From Mercurialis annua (lineage: Eukaryota > Streptophyta > Magnoliopsida > Malpighiales > Euphorbiaceae): a stretch of DNA of 64,000 bases. Position numbers and translations under genes: made by a program. Every line of letters starts with the position of its first letter. Within the stretch, counting starts at the first letter, position 1. Location of the stretch: positions 44,047,653 to 44,111,652 of the forward strand of contig NC_065572.1 in NCBI RefSeq assembly GCF_937616625.2, written 5' to 3'. This document shows positions 13,341 to 25,600 of this stretch, one piece after another. The notes beneath the pieces are model-generated. The model made no database searches. It was not told the origin of the DNA and saw only the letters and a list, made by a program, of their open reading frames with translations.

Positions 13341-13350
13341 CTATATAAGG
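13341..13350 (+). promoter_or_regulatory. Probable TATA box of the LTR at 12735
   Basis: CTATATAAGG lies ~610 bp into the LTR, ahead of a C- and T-rich stretch. It is a good match to a plant TATA element at a plausible U3/R position. The same motif is conserved at 40511 in the duplicated copy. The start of transcription is inferred, not seen. Confidence 0.55.
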
Positions 13351-13745
13351 AAATGAAATATGAATGAATGATCAGGAGAAGGATCCAGAGGATTCAAGCT
13401 TAATCGTTCCTTTTACGTTTCTCACCGTCGCTCGCTTGCCGTTTCGCCGTTCGGCGTCCGTTTCGGACGATTTTCGCTGCAAACTCTTCAGAATTGAAAG
13501 ATCTATCAATCCTAAGCTTCATTTCAAGGTAATATTTCTAATTTGGGTGTTAAAATACGAGGTTATAGGCTGTTTTGATGAAAAACGTTAGGTTCGAATC
13601 GAAACGCCAAAAACATGTCGTTTTTCATCATTTTCGTATGGATTCTTGATGAGTTTTGAGTCTAGATGGATTGGGTATGTAATATAAGGAGTTTGGAGCG
13701 ATTTGGGGCCTCAGAAATGGTCCGGAGACGTCAAAAACGTCGTGG

Positions 13746-13848
13746 ACACGACGTGCACCACAAGGGTGCACGACGTGCACAAGGAAAGGCACGACGTGCC
13801 CTTCATGAAAAATGAGGGGCACGACATGCCGAGCTAGCACGACGTGCC
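13746..13848 (+). repeat. Array of CACGACGTGC dyads in the LTR, copy 1
   Basis: Five occurrences of a near-perfect dyad centred on GCACG-A-CGTGC (one decayed to CACGACATGC) within ~100 bp, separated by linkers such as CACAAGG and AAGGAAAG. Each can fold on itself and each holds an ACGTG core of the kind bound by plant bZIP factors. The duplicated copy at 40915-41064 has about 44 bp more, so the array changes copy number. Confidence 0.8.
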
Positions 13849-14464
13849 CTACTTCGATCGTAACCTTCGGGGAACCTCCGGGAGCGAAAAATAGCTTCTG
13901 ATACCATGAAATGGACATGGAACTTGACATTTTGAGCTAGGTTTTTGGAATAAGCATATTAAGCAAGGCTTAATTGATTAGTTGAACACCACTAATGGTA
14001 TTAACCAAGTGTAAGAATGAGATTTGGTAATAGATATCAAGAAAGATACGTTTAGAATGCGACAACTTATGTTTTGCACTTTTGGTCATGTTTGGTGGTT
14101 AGAATAATCGTTAGAATGGATTCTTTAAGCATACGTTTTAATGATAGAATCCTATGATAGATGTGACGGGCTATCAAGCTATGAGTATGACGAACCAAGG
14201 AGCTCGGCAAAGATTGACGGGCCGGTCTCTTGGAGCTCACGTTCAGGCATAAGGAATAGCGGTTTCTGTGATATGCTATTTACATTTGTGTATTATTGTT
14301 ATAAGTTATTTACTTTACTGCTGTTTTGAGAAATTCGTTGATTAGTTAACTATCATATTGATGGGTGTGTTTTTATGAGTTTGAACGCATTGTCATGTTG
14401 TGAAATTTGTTGTGATAGTTATAATTACATGAAATATGAGATTAGTTTGTGCGATTTGAATCAG

Positions 14465-14658
14465 ACACATCGGTTGGCTTCGCTATCGATGTCAGGCGTA
14501 TTAAACATATCGGTTGGCTTCGCTATCGATGTCAGGCGTATTAGACACATCGGTTGGCTTCGCTATCGATGTCAGGCGTGTTAGACACATCGGTTGGCTT
14601 CGCTATCGATGTCAGGCGTCTTAGACACATCGGTTGGCTTCGCTATCGATGTCAGGCG
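14465..14658 (+). repeat. Five 40-bp tandem repeats inside the LTR
   Basis: CGGTTGGCTTCGCTATCGAT followed by GTCAGGCG recurs at 14471, 14511, 14551, 14591 and 14631, an exact 40-bp period with one to three changes per unit, mostly in the linker. The reversed LTR at 47439-49121 has four units of the same repeat at the same relative place, so the repeat is a family trait and not a local expansion. Confidence 0.93.
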
Positions 14659-14851
14659 GGTGAGATCAAATATGATAATTATGAAATGAAATCATAAATT
14701 TTGTTTTAGGATCAAAATCCTGATTGTACCATATGTTTGGCTAATTTATCTGATATATGGTTTGTTAATTTAATACTTAAGTTATTCAATATATATTTTT
14801 CTATATACGTGATTTATAATCATAATGCTATTTTGTAAATGCGAACTCACT

Positions 14852-14871
14852 CAGTATTTCCCAAAATACTG
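14852..14871 (+). other. Hairpin in the 3' part of the LTR
   Basis: CAGTATTT and AAATACTG form a perfect 8-bp stem around CCCA, directly after AACTCACT and before GACCCCC. The equivalent site in other LTRs of this window also carries a dyad (47797, 54618, 59308, and in reverse at 60204), although the stem sequences differ. Confidence 0.7.
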
Positions 14872-15232
14872 ACCCCCTCACCTTGATGTTTTCAGGTAGT
14901 CGGAGTCGGATCAGACAAACTATCTTCGTTGTGCCAGAAGTCGATTGACTTGCACAGAGTATGAGTTCCTAGAGCTGCAGTAGTCAGTAGGTGTCAGTCT
15001 AAAATTTGTGATTTGATTTCAAACAGTTTATTTTGAATGTAAACTTTGATATAATATTTTAATATCTATAATTGTATTATCTAAAAGAGTTTTCTGAAAT
15101 AGATTTGTATATGATGTTATATTTTTATTTGCAAAAAATTATTAGTAGTTTTAGGCTTGCTACGGGTTTCGGAGCTACCACTCCCATTCCCTAGCGCCGG
15201 TCTCGGCTCAATATTTTGGGTCGTGACAATTG

Positions 15233-15244
15233 TGGTATCAGAGC
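15233..15244 (+). other. Primer binding site, initiator tRNA-Met type
   Basis: TGGTATCAGAGC, complementary to the 3' end of plant initiator tRNA-Met, four bases after the LTR end. It is the standard minus-strand primer site of many plant LTR retrotransposons and fixes the element's orientation as forward. Confidence 0.92.
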
Positions 15245-15522
15245 AGTTGATCCAGTTACCTCTGCTAAAATGCGTTGTCGGTTAAGTAACCTAGGAACTA
15301 CTGCAGCTAGAGAGTTGAGATTTGTCTGATCCAAGTCGTTTACATGATTTGCTTTGTGATCAGTATGACAGATTGTTTGTAGAAATGTTTATTTGTTTCT
15401 TGTGACACATATATATGAGATACATACACGTATTTTGTGTTCGTTTGAATAGGCATGCATGATATGCCCATTTAGATGAAGCTTCTAGGAGAGGTATTGT
15501 CTCCTATGAATAGAATATAATC

Positions 15523-15558
15523 GATATATATGTATATATATATGTGTGTGTGTGTGTG
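15523..15558 (+). repeat. TA/TG microsatellite
   Basis: An alternating (TA)n run that passes into (TG)8-like repeats inside the retroelement interior. A short alternating purine-pyrimidine tract with no other signal. Confidence 0.9.
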
Positions 15559-15789
15559 CCTAGCATCAAATAACACGAGAGATGCTATTGAATTCGATCG
15601 ATCGAAATTACAGAAAGAGTATGAAGAAGGAATGCAAAGTTACAGAAGTGGAAGAACTTGCTAGGAATAGAGTTTAAAGGTCTAGAGAACTTACAAAACT
15701 CGAAGTTTATAACTTTTAAAAGTTATTTGTTTAACAATTCTGAAAGCATAATTGTGCCTAGACCCGATACAGAAATACATAATTTCCAC

Positions 15790-15879
15790 GACATTGATAG
15801 AAATGCATCACTACATACATCAATACATGCACTAATAGGACATGCATCATATGCATTATGTTCAGACGAAGAGGTGAGA
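15790..15879 (+). other. 90-bp block conserved between two diverged retroelement interiors, copy 1
   Basis: Differs by about three bases from 46788-46877 (reversed copy), while sequence on either side is clearly more diverged and contains indels. It lies ~550 bases after the primer site in both copies. It is rich in ATGCAT-type palindromes. Both strands are open; forward the block reads HDIDRNASLH... to ...CSDEEVR. Two of the three differences would be silent in that frame. It could be a leader signal such as a packaging or dimerisation site, or a short peptide; neither can be decided here. Confidence 0.7.
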
Positions 15880-18800
15880 TGTGGCAACTCTTTGGGGATG
15901 AGAGACGTCATCACCCTAGTGCACAATTTTGATAAGATTTAAATGGAATTTTCAAATGAGTCTTTTTTTTAAAGAGTTTCCAAAAAGTTCTTTTTTTATG
16001 TAAGTATACCTAGACCAGAACTCTGTGATGGAAATGAAGTGCTCGCGAGCAAGCTACGATCAAGGCCACGAGAAGATCGAATACGTATAATTGCGAGAAT
16101 ATAGAAGTTATACTTCTTGAATATGAACTTAGCCTTGATTAAGTAGACTAGTATACGGTTAGATGGTAGATATGTTCGGATAGTAAAGCATATCCGATTA
16201 ACAACTTATAGAACATGTATGTTATGTTTTGATACTCTTGATGTTTGATTAAGTCCGTGTGAGCGGAATGCTCGCAAGACTTAAGTTACAATGCGTAACC
16301 AAAGAAAGTCTAGGAGATACTGATTTTCTTTGAGGACGGTCAACATAGATGCTTATAGCTGCGATAGTAATATGCGTACAACATATACAACGCGAGTATA
16401 TGTTTTGATAATTTGCTAAGTCTACAATGAGTCAGAACACTCAAAAGACTAGCAATAAGAGACGTAATCGTTGAAGGTCAAAAGGAAGGAGATGTTCCTA
16501 AATTCCAACGTACGTGGAAAACGATTAGTCCTGATGATTAGTAAGTGTTATACTTTAAGGAATTTATCAGTATTCCTTTATATAATCGTCATACTATGAA
16601 CAAAGAACTGCGCGAACACGTGCCGTTGCACAGCAAGTGTATGAAGCACGAGAAGAAGATTGAAGTAACAGACTTTGTGTAATATAACCTAACCATGCTT
16701 AGGAAATCGGAACAATGCGTTAAAGAGACTTGAGTAGCGACATACTAATCTAGCGCCATTTTTCACGCATACTTTGCATAATATAATCTAACCATGCTTA
16801 GGTAATGGGAACGACGCGTTAAAGAGACTTGAGACACGACATACTAATATAGCATCACTTTTCACGCACACTTTGCGTAAAATAACCTAGCATGCTTATG
16901 TAATCAGAACGAGGCGTTAGAGAAACTTGTGACGCGACAATGGTAATCGAAACGACGCGTTAAAGAGACTTGAAGCGTGCCATGCTAATCTACCATCACT
17001 CTTTACCCACGCTTTGCGTATTATAACCTAACTATGCTTAGGTAATCGGAACAACGCGTTAAAGAGACTTGAGACACGACATACTGTTCTAGCGTCACTT
17101 TTCAGGCACATTTTGCGTTATATAACATGACCATGCTTTGGTAATCGGAACACGCGTTAAAGAGACTTGAGACTTGTAACGTGAAATAAGCATGGTAATC
17201 GAAACGATGCATTGAAGAGACTTGAGACGCGCCATACTAATCTAGCATCACTCTTTACGCATACTTTGCGTAATATAACTTAACCATGGTTAGGTAATCA
17301 TAACAACGCTGATGCGACATACCAATCTCGTGACACTTTTAACGCGCACTTGGCTTAGTAAAACATTACCATGCTTTGGCAATCGAAACGACGCGTTAAA
17401 CGGACTTGAGACGCGACATACTAATCTAGCGTCACTTTTCACGCACACTTTGCGTAAAATAACCTAACCATGCTTAGGTAATCGAAACAATGAGTTATAG
17501 AGACTTCAGACACGACATACTAATCTATTGTCACTTTTCACGCACACTTTGCGTAATATAACCTAACCATACATAGGGAATCAAAACGACGCGTTAGAGA
17601 CACTTTTGACGCGACATAAGCATTGTTATCGAAGCGGCACATTAAAGAAACTTGAAACGCGCCATACTAATCTAGCGTCACTTTTTACGCACGCATTGCG
17701 TAATATAACCCGACTATGCTTAGGAAATCGGAACGACGCGTTACAGAGACTTGAGACGCGACATACTAATCTAGCGTCACTTTACACGCACAGTTTGCAT
17801 AATATAACCTAACCATGCATAGGTAATCGGAACGACGCATTAAAGAGACTTGAAACGCGACATACCAACCTAGCAACAGTGTTCACGCACACATTGCGTA
17901 ATATAACCTAACCATGCTTAGGTAATTGGAACGACGCGTTAGAGAGACTTGTGACGGGACATGAGAATGGTAATCGAAACGATGCCACGACATACAAATC
18001 TGTTGTCGCTTTTCATGCACAATTTAAGTAATATAAACTAACCATGCTTAGGTAATCGGAACGAAGCATTAAAGTGACTTGAGACGCGACATACTAATCT
18101 AGAGTCACTTTTCACGCACACTTTGCGTAATATAACCTAACCATGCTTATGTAATTGGAACGACGCGTTAGATAGACTTTTGATGCGACATACTAACCTA
18201 GCGTCAATTTTTACGCACACTTTGCGTAATATAAATCAAACACGCTTAGGTAATCGCAACGACGCGTTAGAGAGACTTGTGACGCGACATAAGCATGGTA
18301 ATCGAAACGACGCCTTAAAGATACTTGAGACGCGCCATACAAATCTAGCATCACTTTTTACACAGAATTTGCGTAATATATAACCTAACCATGCTTAGGA
18401 AATCGAAACGATGCGCTAAAGAGACTTGAGTAGCGACATACTAATCTAGTGCCAGTTTTTACGCAAACTTTGCATAATATAACCTAACCATGCTTAGGTA
18501 ATGGGAACGACGTGTTAAAGAGTCTTGAGACACGACATACTAATCTAGCGTCACTTTTCACACACACTTTGCGTAAACGCATGCTTATGTAATCAGAACG
18601 ACGCGTTAGAGAAACTTGTGACGCAAAAATGGTAATCGAAATGACGCTTTAAAGAGACTTGAAACGTGCCATACTAATCTAGTGTCACTTTTTACGCACG
18701 CTTTGCGTATTATAACCTAACTATAATTAGGTAATAAGAACGACGCGTTAGAGAAACTTGCGACGCGGCAATGGTAATTGAAACGACGTATTAAAGAGAC

Positions 18801-21800
18801 TTGAAACGTGCCATGCTAATCTACCGTCACTTTTACCCACGCTTTGCGTAATATAACCTAACTATGCTTAGGTAAACGGAACAACGCGTTAAAGAGACTT
18901 GAGACGCGACATACTGTTCTAGCGTCACTTTTTTGGCACATTTTGCGTTATATAACATGACCATGCTATGGTAATCGGAACACGCGTTAAAGAGAATTGA
19001 GACTTGTAACGTGACATAAGCATGGTAATCGAAACGATGCATTGAAGAGACTTGAGACGCGCCATACTAATCTAGCATCACTCTTTATGCATACTTTGCG
19101 TAATATAACTTAACCATGATTAGGTAATCATAACAACGCATTAAAGAGACTTGTGACGCGACATACTAATCTAGCAACACTTTTAACGCGCACTTGGCGT
19201 AATAAAACATTACCATGCTTTGGAAATCGGAACGACGCGTTAAAGGGACTTGAGACGCGAAATACTAATCTAGCGTCACGTTTCACGCATACTTTGCGTA
19301 AAATAACCTAAACATGCTTAGGTAATCCAAATGACGAGTTATAGAGACTTCAGACACGACATACTAATATATTGTCACTATTCACGCACACTTTGCGTAA
19401 TATAACCTAACCATGCTTAGGGAATCAGAACGACGCGTTAGAGACACTTGTGACGCGACATAAGCATGGTAATCAATGCGACACGTTAAAGAAACTTGTG
19501 ACGCGACATACTAATCTAGAGTCAATTTTTACGCACACTTTGCGTAATATAAATCAAACATGCTTAGGTAATCGCAACGACGCGTTAGAGAGACTTGTGA
19601 CGCGACATAAGCATGGTAATCGAAACGACGCGTTAAAGAGACTTGAGACGCGCCAAACTAATCTAGCATCACTTTTTACACAGACTTTGCGTAATATATA
19701 ACCTAACCATGCTTAGGAAATCGGAACGATGCGCTAAAGAGACTTGAGTAGCGACATACTAATCTAGCGTAAGTTTTCACGCACACTTTGCATAATATAA
19801 CCTAACCATGCTTAGGTAATGGGAACGACGCGTTAAAGAGACTTGAGACGCGACATACTAGTCTAGCGTCAGTTTTCACGCACACTTTGCATAAAAGAAT
19901 GCTTATGTAATCAGAAGGACGCGTTTGAGAAACTTGTGACACGACAATTGTAATCGAAACGACGCTTTAAAAAGACTTGAAACGTGCCATACTAATCTAG
20001 CGTCACTTTTTACACACGCTTTGCATATTATAACCTAACTATGCTTAGGTAATCAGAACGACGCGTTAGAGAAACTTGTGACGTGGCAATGGTAATCGAA
20101 ACAACGCGTTAAAGAGACTTGAAACATGCCATGCTAATCTACTATCACTTTTTACCCACGCTTTGCGTATTATAACCTAACTATGCTTAGGTAATCGGAA
20201 CAGCGCGTTAAAGAGACTTGAGACACGACATACTGTTCTAGCGTCACTTTTCAGGCACATTTTGCGTTATATAACATGACCATGCTATGGTAATCGGAAC
20301 AGGCGTTAAAGAGACTTGAGACTTGTAACGTGACATAAGCATGGTAATCAAAACGATGCATTGAAGAGACTTGAGACGCGCCATACTAATCTAGCATCAC
20401 TTTTTACGCATACTTTGCGTAATATAACTTAACCATGCTTAGGTAATCATAACAACGCGTTAAAAAGACTTGTGACGCGACATACTAATCTAGCGACACT
20501 TTTAACGCGCACTTGGTGTAATAAAACAACCATGCTTTGGCAATCGGAACGACGCTTTAAAGGGACTTGAGACGCGACATACTAATCTAGCGTCACTTTT
20601 CACGCAAACTTTGCGTAAAATAACCTAAACATGCTTAGGTAATCCAAACGACGAGCTATAGAGACTTCAGACACGACATACTAATCAATTGTCACTTTTC
20701 ACGCACACTTTGCGTAATATAACCTAACCATGCTTAGGGAGTCAGAACGACGCGTTAGAGACACTTGTGACGCGACATAAGCATGGTAATTGATGCGACA
20801 CATTAAAGAAACTTGAAACGCGCCTTACTAATCTAGCATCACTTTTTACGCACGCTTTGCGTAATATAACCCGAGTATGCTTAGGGAATCGGAACGACGC
20901 ATTAAATAGACTTGAGACGCGACATACTAATCTAGCGTCACTTTTCACGCACAGTTTGCATAATAAAACCTAACCATGCTTAGGTAATCGGAACGACGCA
21001 TTAAAGAGACTTGAAACGCGACATACCAACCTAGCAACAGTGTTGACACACACATTGCGTAATATAACCTAACCATGCTTAGGTAATCGAAACGACGCGT
21101 TAGAGAGACTTGTGACGCGACATAAGAATGGTAATCGAAACGACGCATTAAAAAGACTTGAGACATGACATACAAATCTATTGTCGCTTTTCATGCACAA
21201 TTTAAGCAATATAACCTAACAATGCTTAGGTAATCGGAAAGAAGCATTAAAGAGACTTGAGACGCGACACACTAATCTAGCGTCACTTTTCACGCACACT
21301 TTGCGTAATATGACCTAACCATGCTTATTTAATTGGAACGACGCGTTAGATAGACTTGTGACGCGACATATTAATCTAGAGTCAATTTTTACGCACACTT
21401 TGCGTAATATAAATCAAACATGCTTAGGTAATCGCAACGACGCGTTAGAGAGACTTGTGACGCGACATAAGCATGGTAATCGAAATGACGCGTTAAAGAG
21501 ACTTGAGACGCCCAAACTAATCTAGCATCACGTTTAACACAGATTTTGCGTAATATATAACCTAACCATGCTTAGGAAATCGGAACGATGCGCTAAAGAG
21601 ACTTGAGTAGCGACATACTAATCTAGCGCAAGTTTTCACGCACACTTTGCATAATATAACCTAACCATACTTAGGTAATGGGAACGACGCGTTAAAGAGA
21701 CTTGAGACGCGACATATTAATCTAGCGTCATTTTTCACGCACACTTTGCGTAAAAACATGCTTATGTAATCAGAACGACGCGTTAGAGAAACTTGTGACG

Positions 21801-22602
21801 CGACAAAAGTAATCGAAACGACGTTTTAAAGAGACTTGAAACGTGCCATACTAATCTAGCGTCACTTTTTACGCACGCTTTGCATATTATAACCTAACTA
21901 TGCTTAGGTAATCAGAACAACGCGTTAGAGAAACTTGTGACGCGGCAATGGTAATCGAAACGACGCGTTGAAGAGACTTGAAACGTGCCATGCTAATCTA
22001 CTATCACTTTTTACCCACGCTTTGCGTATTATAACCTAACTATGCTTAGGTAATCGGAACAACGCGTTAAAGAGACTTGAGACGCGACATACTGTTCTAG
22101 CGTCACTTTTCAAGCACATTTTGCATTATATAACATGACCATGCTATGGTAACCGGAACACGCGTTAAAGAGACTTGAGACTTGTAACGTGACATAAGCA
22201 TGGTAATCGAAACGATGCATTGAAGAGACTTGAGACGCGCCATACTAATGTAGCATCACTCTTTACGCATACTTTGCGTAATATAACTTAACCATGCTTA
22301 GGTAATCATAACAACGCGTTAAAGAGACTTGTGACGCGACATACTAATCTAGCGACACTTTTAACGCGCACTTGGCGTAATAAAACATAACCATGCTTTG
22401 GCAATCGGAACGACGCGTTAAAGGGACTTGAGACGCAACATACTAATCTAGCGTCACTTTTCGCGCACACTTTGCGTAAAATAACCTAAACATGCTTAGG
22501 TAATCCAAACGACGAGTTATAGCGACTTCAGACACGACATACTAATCTATTGTCACTTTTCACGCACACTTTGCGTAATATAACCTAACCATGCTTAGGG
22601 AA

Positions 22603-25600
22603 TCAGAACGACGCGTTAGAGACACTTGTGACGCGAAATAAGCATGGTAATGGATGCGACACGTTAAAGAAACTTGAAACGCGCCATATTAATCTAGCGT
22701 CACTTTTTACGCACGCATTGCGTAATATAACCCGACTATGCTTAGGGAATCGGAACGACGCGTTACAGAGACTTGATACGCGACATACTAATCTAGCGTC
22801 ACTTTTCACGCACAGTTTGCGTAATAAAACCTAACCATGCTTAGGTAATCGGAACGACGCAATAAAGAGACTTAAAACGCGACATACCAACCTAGCAACA
22901 GTGTTCACGCACACATTGCGTTATATAACCTAACCATGCTTAGGTAATCAGAACGACGCGTTGGATAGACTTCTGACGCGACATAAGAATGGTAATCGAA
23001 ACGACGCGTTAAAGAGACTTGAGACACGACATACAAATCTATTGTCGCTTTTCATGCACAATTGAAGTAATATAACCTAACCATGCTTAGGTAATCTAGG
23101 AACGAAGCATTAAAGAGACTTGAGACGCGACATCTAATCTAGCGTCACTTGTCACGTACAATTTGCGTAATATAACCTAACCATGCTTATTTAATTGGAA
23201 CGACGCGTTAGATAGACTTGTGACGCGATATAAGAATGGTAATCGAAACGACGCGTTAAAGAGACTTGAGACACGACATACAAATATATTGTCGCTTTTC
23301 ATGCACAATTTAAGTAATATAACCTATTCATGCTTAGGTAATCAGAACTACGCATTAAAGAGACTTGAGACGCGACATCTAATCTAGCGTCACTTTTCAC
23401 GCACCATTTGCGTAATATAACCTAACCATGTTATTTAATTGGAACGACGCGTTAGATATACTTGTGACGCGACATACTAATCTAGCAACAATTTTTACAC
23501 ACACTTTGCGTAATATAAATCAAACATGCTTAGGTAATCGCAACGACGCGTTAAAGGGACTTGAGACGCGACATACTAATCTAGCGTGACTGTTCACACA
23601 CACTTTGCGTAAAATAACCTAAACATGCTTAGGTAATCCAAACGACGAGCTATAGAGACTTCAGACACGACATACTAATCTATTGTCACTTTTCACACAC
23701 ACTTTGCGTAATATAACCTAACCATTCTTAGGGAATCAAAACGACGCGTTAGAGACACTTGTGACGCGACATAAGCATGGTAATCGATGCGACACTTTAA
23801 AGAAACTTGAAACGCGCCTTACTAATCTAGCGTCACTTTTTACGCACGCATTGCGTAATATAACCCGACTATGCTTAGGGAATCGGAACGACGCGTTACA
23901 GAGACTTGATACGCGACATACTAATCTAGCGTCACTTTTCACGCACAGTTTGCATAATAAAACCTAACCATGCTTAGGTAATCGGAACGACGCAATGAAG
24001 AGACTTAAAACGCGACATACCAACCTAGCAACAGTGTTCACGCACACATTGCGTTATATAACCTAACCATGCTTAGGTAATCAGAACGACGCGTTAGAGA
24101 GACTTCTGACGCGACATAAGAATGGTAATCGAAACGACGCGTTAAAGAGACTTGAGACACGACATACAAATCAATTGTCGCTTTTCATGCACAATTGAAG
24201 TAATATAACCTAACCATGCTTAGGTAATCGGAACGAAGCATTAAAGAGACTTGAGACGCGACATCTAATCTAGCGTCACTTGTCACGTACAATTTGCATA
24301 ATATAACCTAACCATGCTTATTTAATTGGAACGACGCGTTAGATAGACTTGTGACGCGATATAAGAATGGTAATCGAAACGACGCGTTAAAGAGACTTGA
24401 GACACGACATACAAATCTATTGTCGCTTTTCATGCACAATTTAAGTAATATAACCTATTCATGCTTAGGTAATCAGAACTAAGCATTAAAGAGACTTGAG
24501 ACGCGACATCTAATCTAGCGTCACTTTTCACGCACAATTTGCGTAATATAACCTAACCATGTTATTTAATTGGAACGACGCGTTAGATATACTTATGACG
24601 CGACATACTAATCTAGCATCAATTTTTACACACACTTTGCGTAATATAAATCAAACATGCTTAGGTAATCGCAACGACGCGTTAAAGGGACTTGAGACGC
24701 GACATACTAATCTAGCGTGACTGTTCACACACACTTTGCGTAAAATAACCTAAACATGCTTAGGTAATCCAAACGACGAGCTATAGAGACTTCAGACACG
24801 ACATACTAATCTATTGTCACTTTTCACGCACACTTCGCGTAATATAACCTAACCATTCTTAGGGAATCAAAACGACGCGTTAGAGACACTTGTGACGCGA
24901 CATAAGCATGGTAATCGATGCGACGCTTTAAAGAAACTTGAAACGCGCCTTACTAATCTAGCGTCACTTTTTACGCACGCATTGCGTAATATAACCCGAC
25001 TATGCTTAGGGAATCGGAACGACGCGTTACAGAAACTTGATACGCGACATACTAATCTAGCGTCACTTTTCACGCACAGTTTGCGTAATAAAACCTAACC
25101 ATGCTTAGGTAATCGGAACGACGCAATTTGCGTAATATAACCTAACCATGCTTAGGTAATCGGAACGACGCGTTAAAGAGACTTGTGACGCGACATAAGA
25201 ATGGTAATCGAAACGACGCATTAAAGAGACTTGAGACGCGACATACAAATCTATTGTCGCTTTTCGTGCACAATTGAAGTAATATAACCTAACCATGCTC
25301 AGGTAATCGGAACGAAGCATTAAAGAGACTTGAGACGCGACATCTAATCTAGCGTCACTTGTAACGTACAATTTGCGTAATATAACCTAACCATGCTTAT
25401 TTAATTGGAACGACGCGTTAGATAGACTTGTGACGCGATATAAGAATGGTAATCGAAACGACGCGTTAAAGAGACTTGAGACACGACATACAAATCTATT
25501 GTCGCTTTTCATGCACAATTTAAGTAATATAACCTATTCATGCTTAGGTAATCAGAACTAAGCATTAAAGAGACTTGAGACGCGACATCTAATCTAGCGT

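Larger units (their letters stand above)
12735..15228 (+). mobile_element. Ty3/gypsy-type LTR (2.49 kb), chromovirus-like
   Basis: Begins TGTAATACCCC and ends TCGTGACA, followed after a 4-base spacer by an initiator tRNA-Met primer binding site, so the 3' boundary is firm. The 5' boundary abuts satA. Inside, in order: a TATA box (13341), an array of CACGACGTGC dyads (13746-13848), five 40-bp tandem repeats (14465-14658), a hairpin before GACCCCC (14852-14871), and the usual near-terminal run with GGCTTGCTACGGG and CTAGCGCCGGTC. The length and termini fit the long LTRs of Tekay/Del chromoviruses; that lineage is inferred from general features only. Short frames inside the LTR on both strands have no recognisable product. 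It shares its 3' third with the reversed LTR at 47439-49121. Confidence 0.9.
15229..16670 (+). mobile_element. Truncated non-coding internal region of the retroelement at 12735
   Basis: Follows the LTR and primer site and runs until satA resumes. No gag or pol motif is visible in any frame. It aligns with the start of the reversed internal region at 43828-47438: both share GGTTAAGT.ACCTAGGAACT just after the primer site, a 90-bp near-identical block (15790-15879), and AGTATACCTAGACCA near 16005. Resumption of satA at 16671 is not in register with the satellite left of 12735, so this is a broken element or a later rearrangement, not a clean insertion. Frames of 94 and 67 codons overlap the conserved block on opposite strands; neither resembles a known protein. 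Confidence 0.8.

Noticed and set aside
13364..13930. Frames inside the LTRs at 12735 and 39891 (13364-13591 +, 13628-13930 -, and equivalents near 40.5-41.1 kb)
   Set aside because: They lie in non-coding LTR leader, overlap on opposite strands, and the minus frame mostly translates the CACGACGTGC dyads. Conservation between the two copies follows from recent duplication.
14465..14658. CRISPR-like array (regular 40-bp repeats)
   Set aside because: The units are directly adjacent without unique spacers, lie in a plant LTR and have no associated genes.
15658..15942. A 94-codon gene conserved at 46716-46940
   Set aside because: Both strands are open in both copies and outside the 90-bp core the frames diverge. 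I report the core as a conserved block and do not call a gene.
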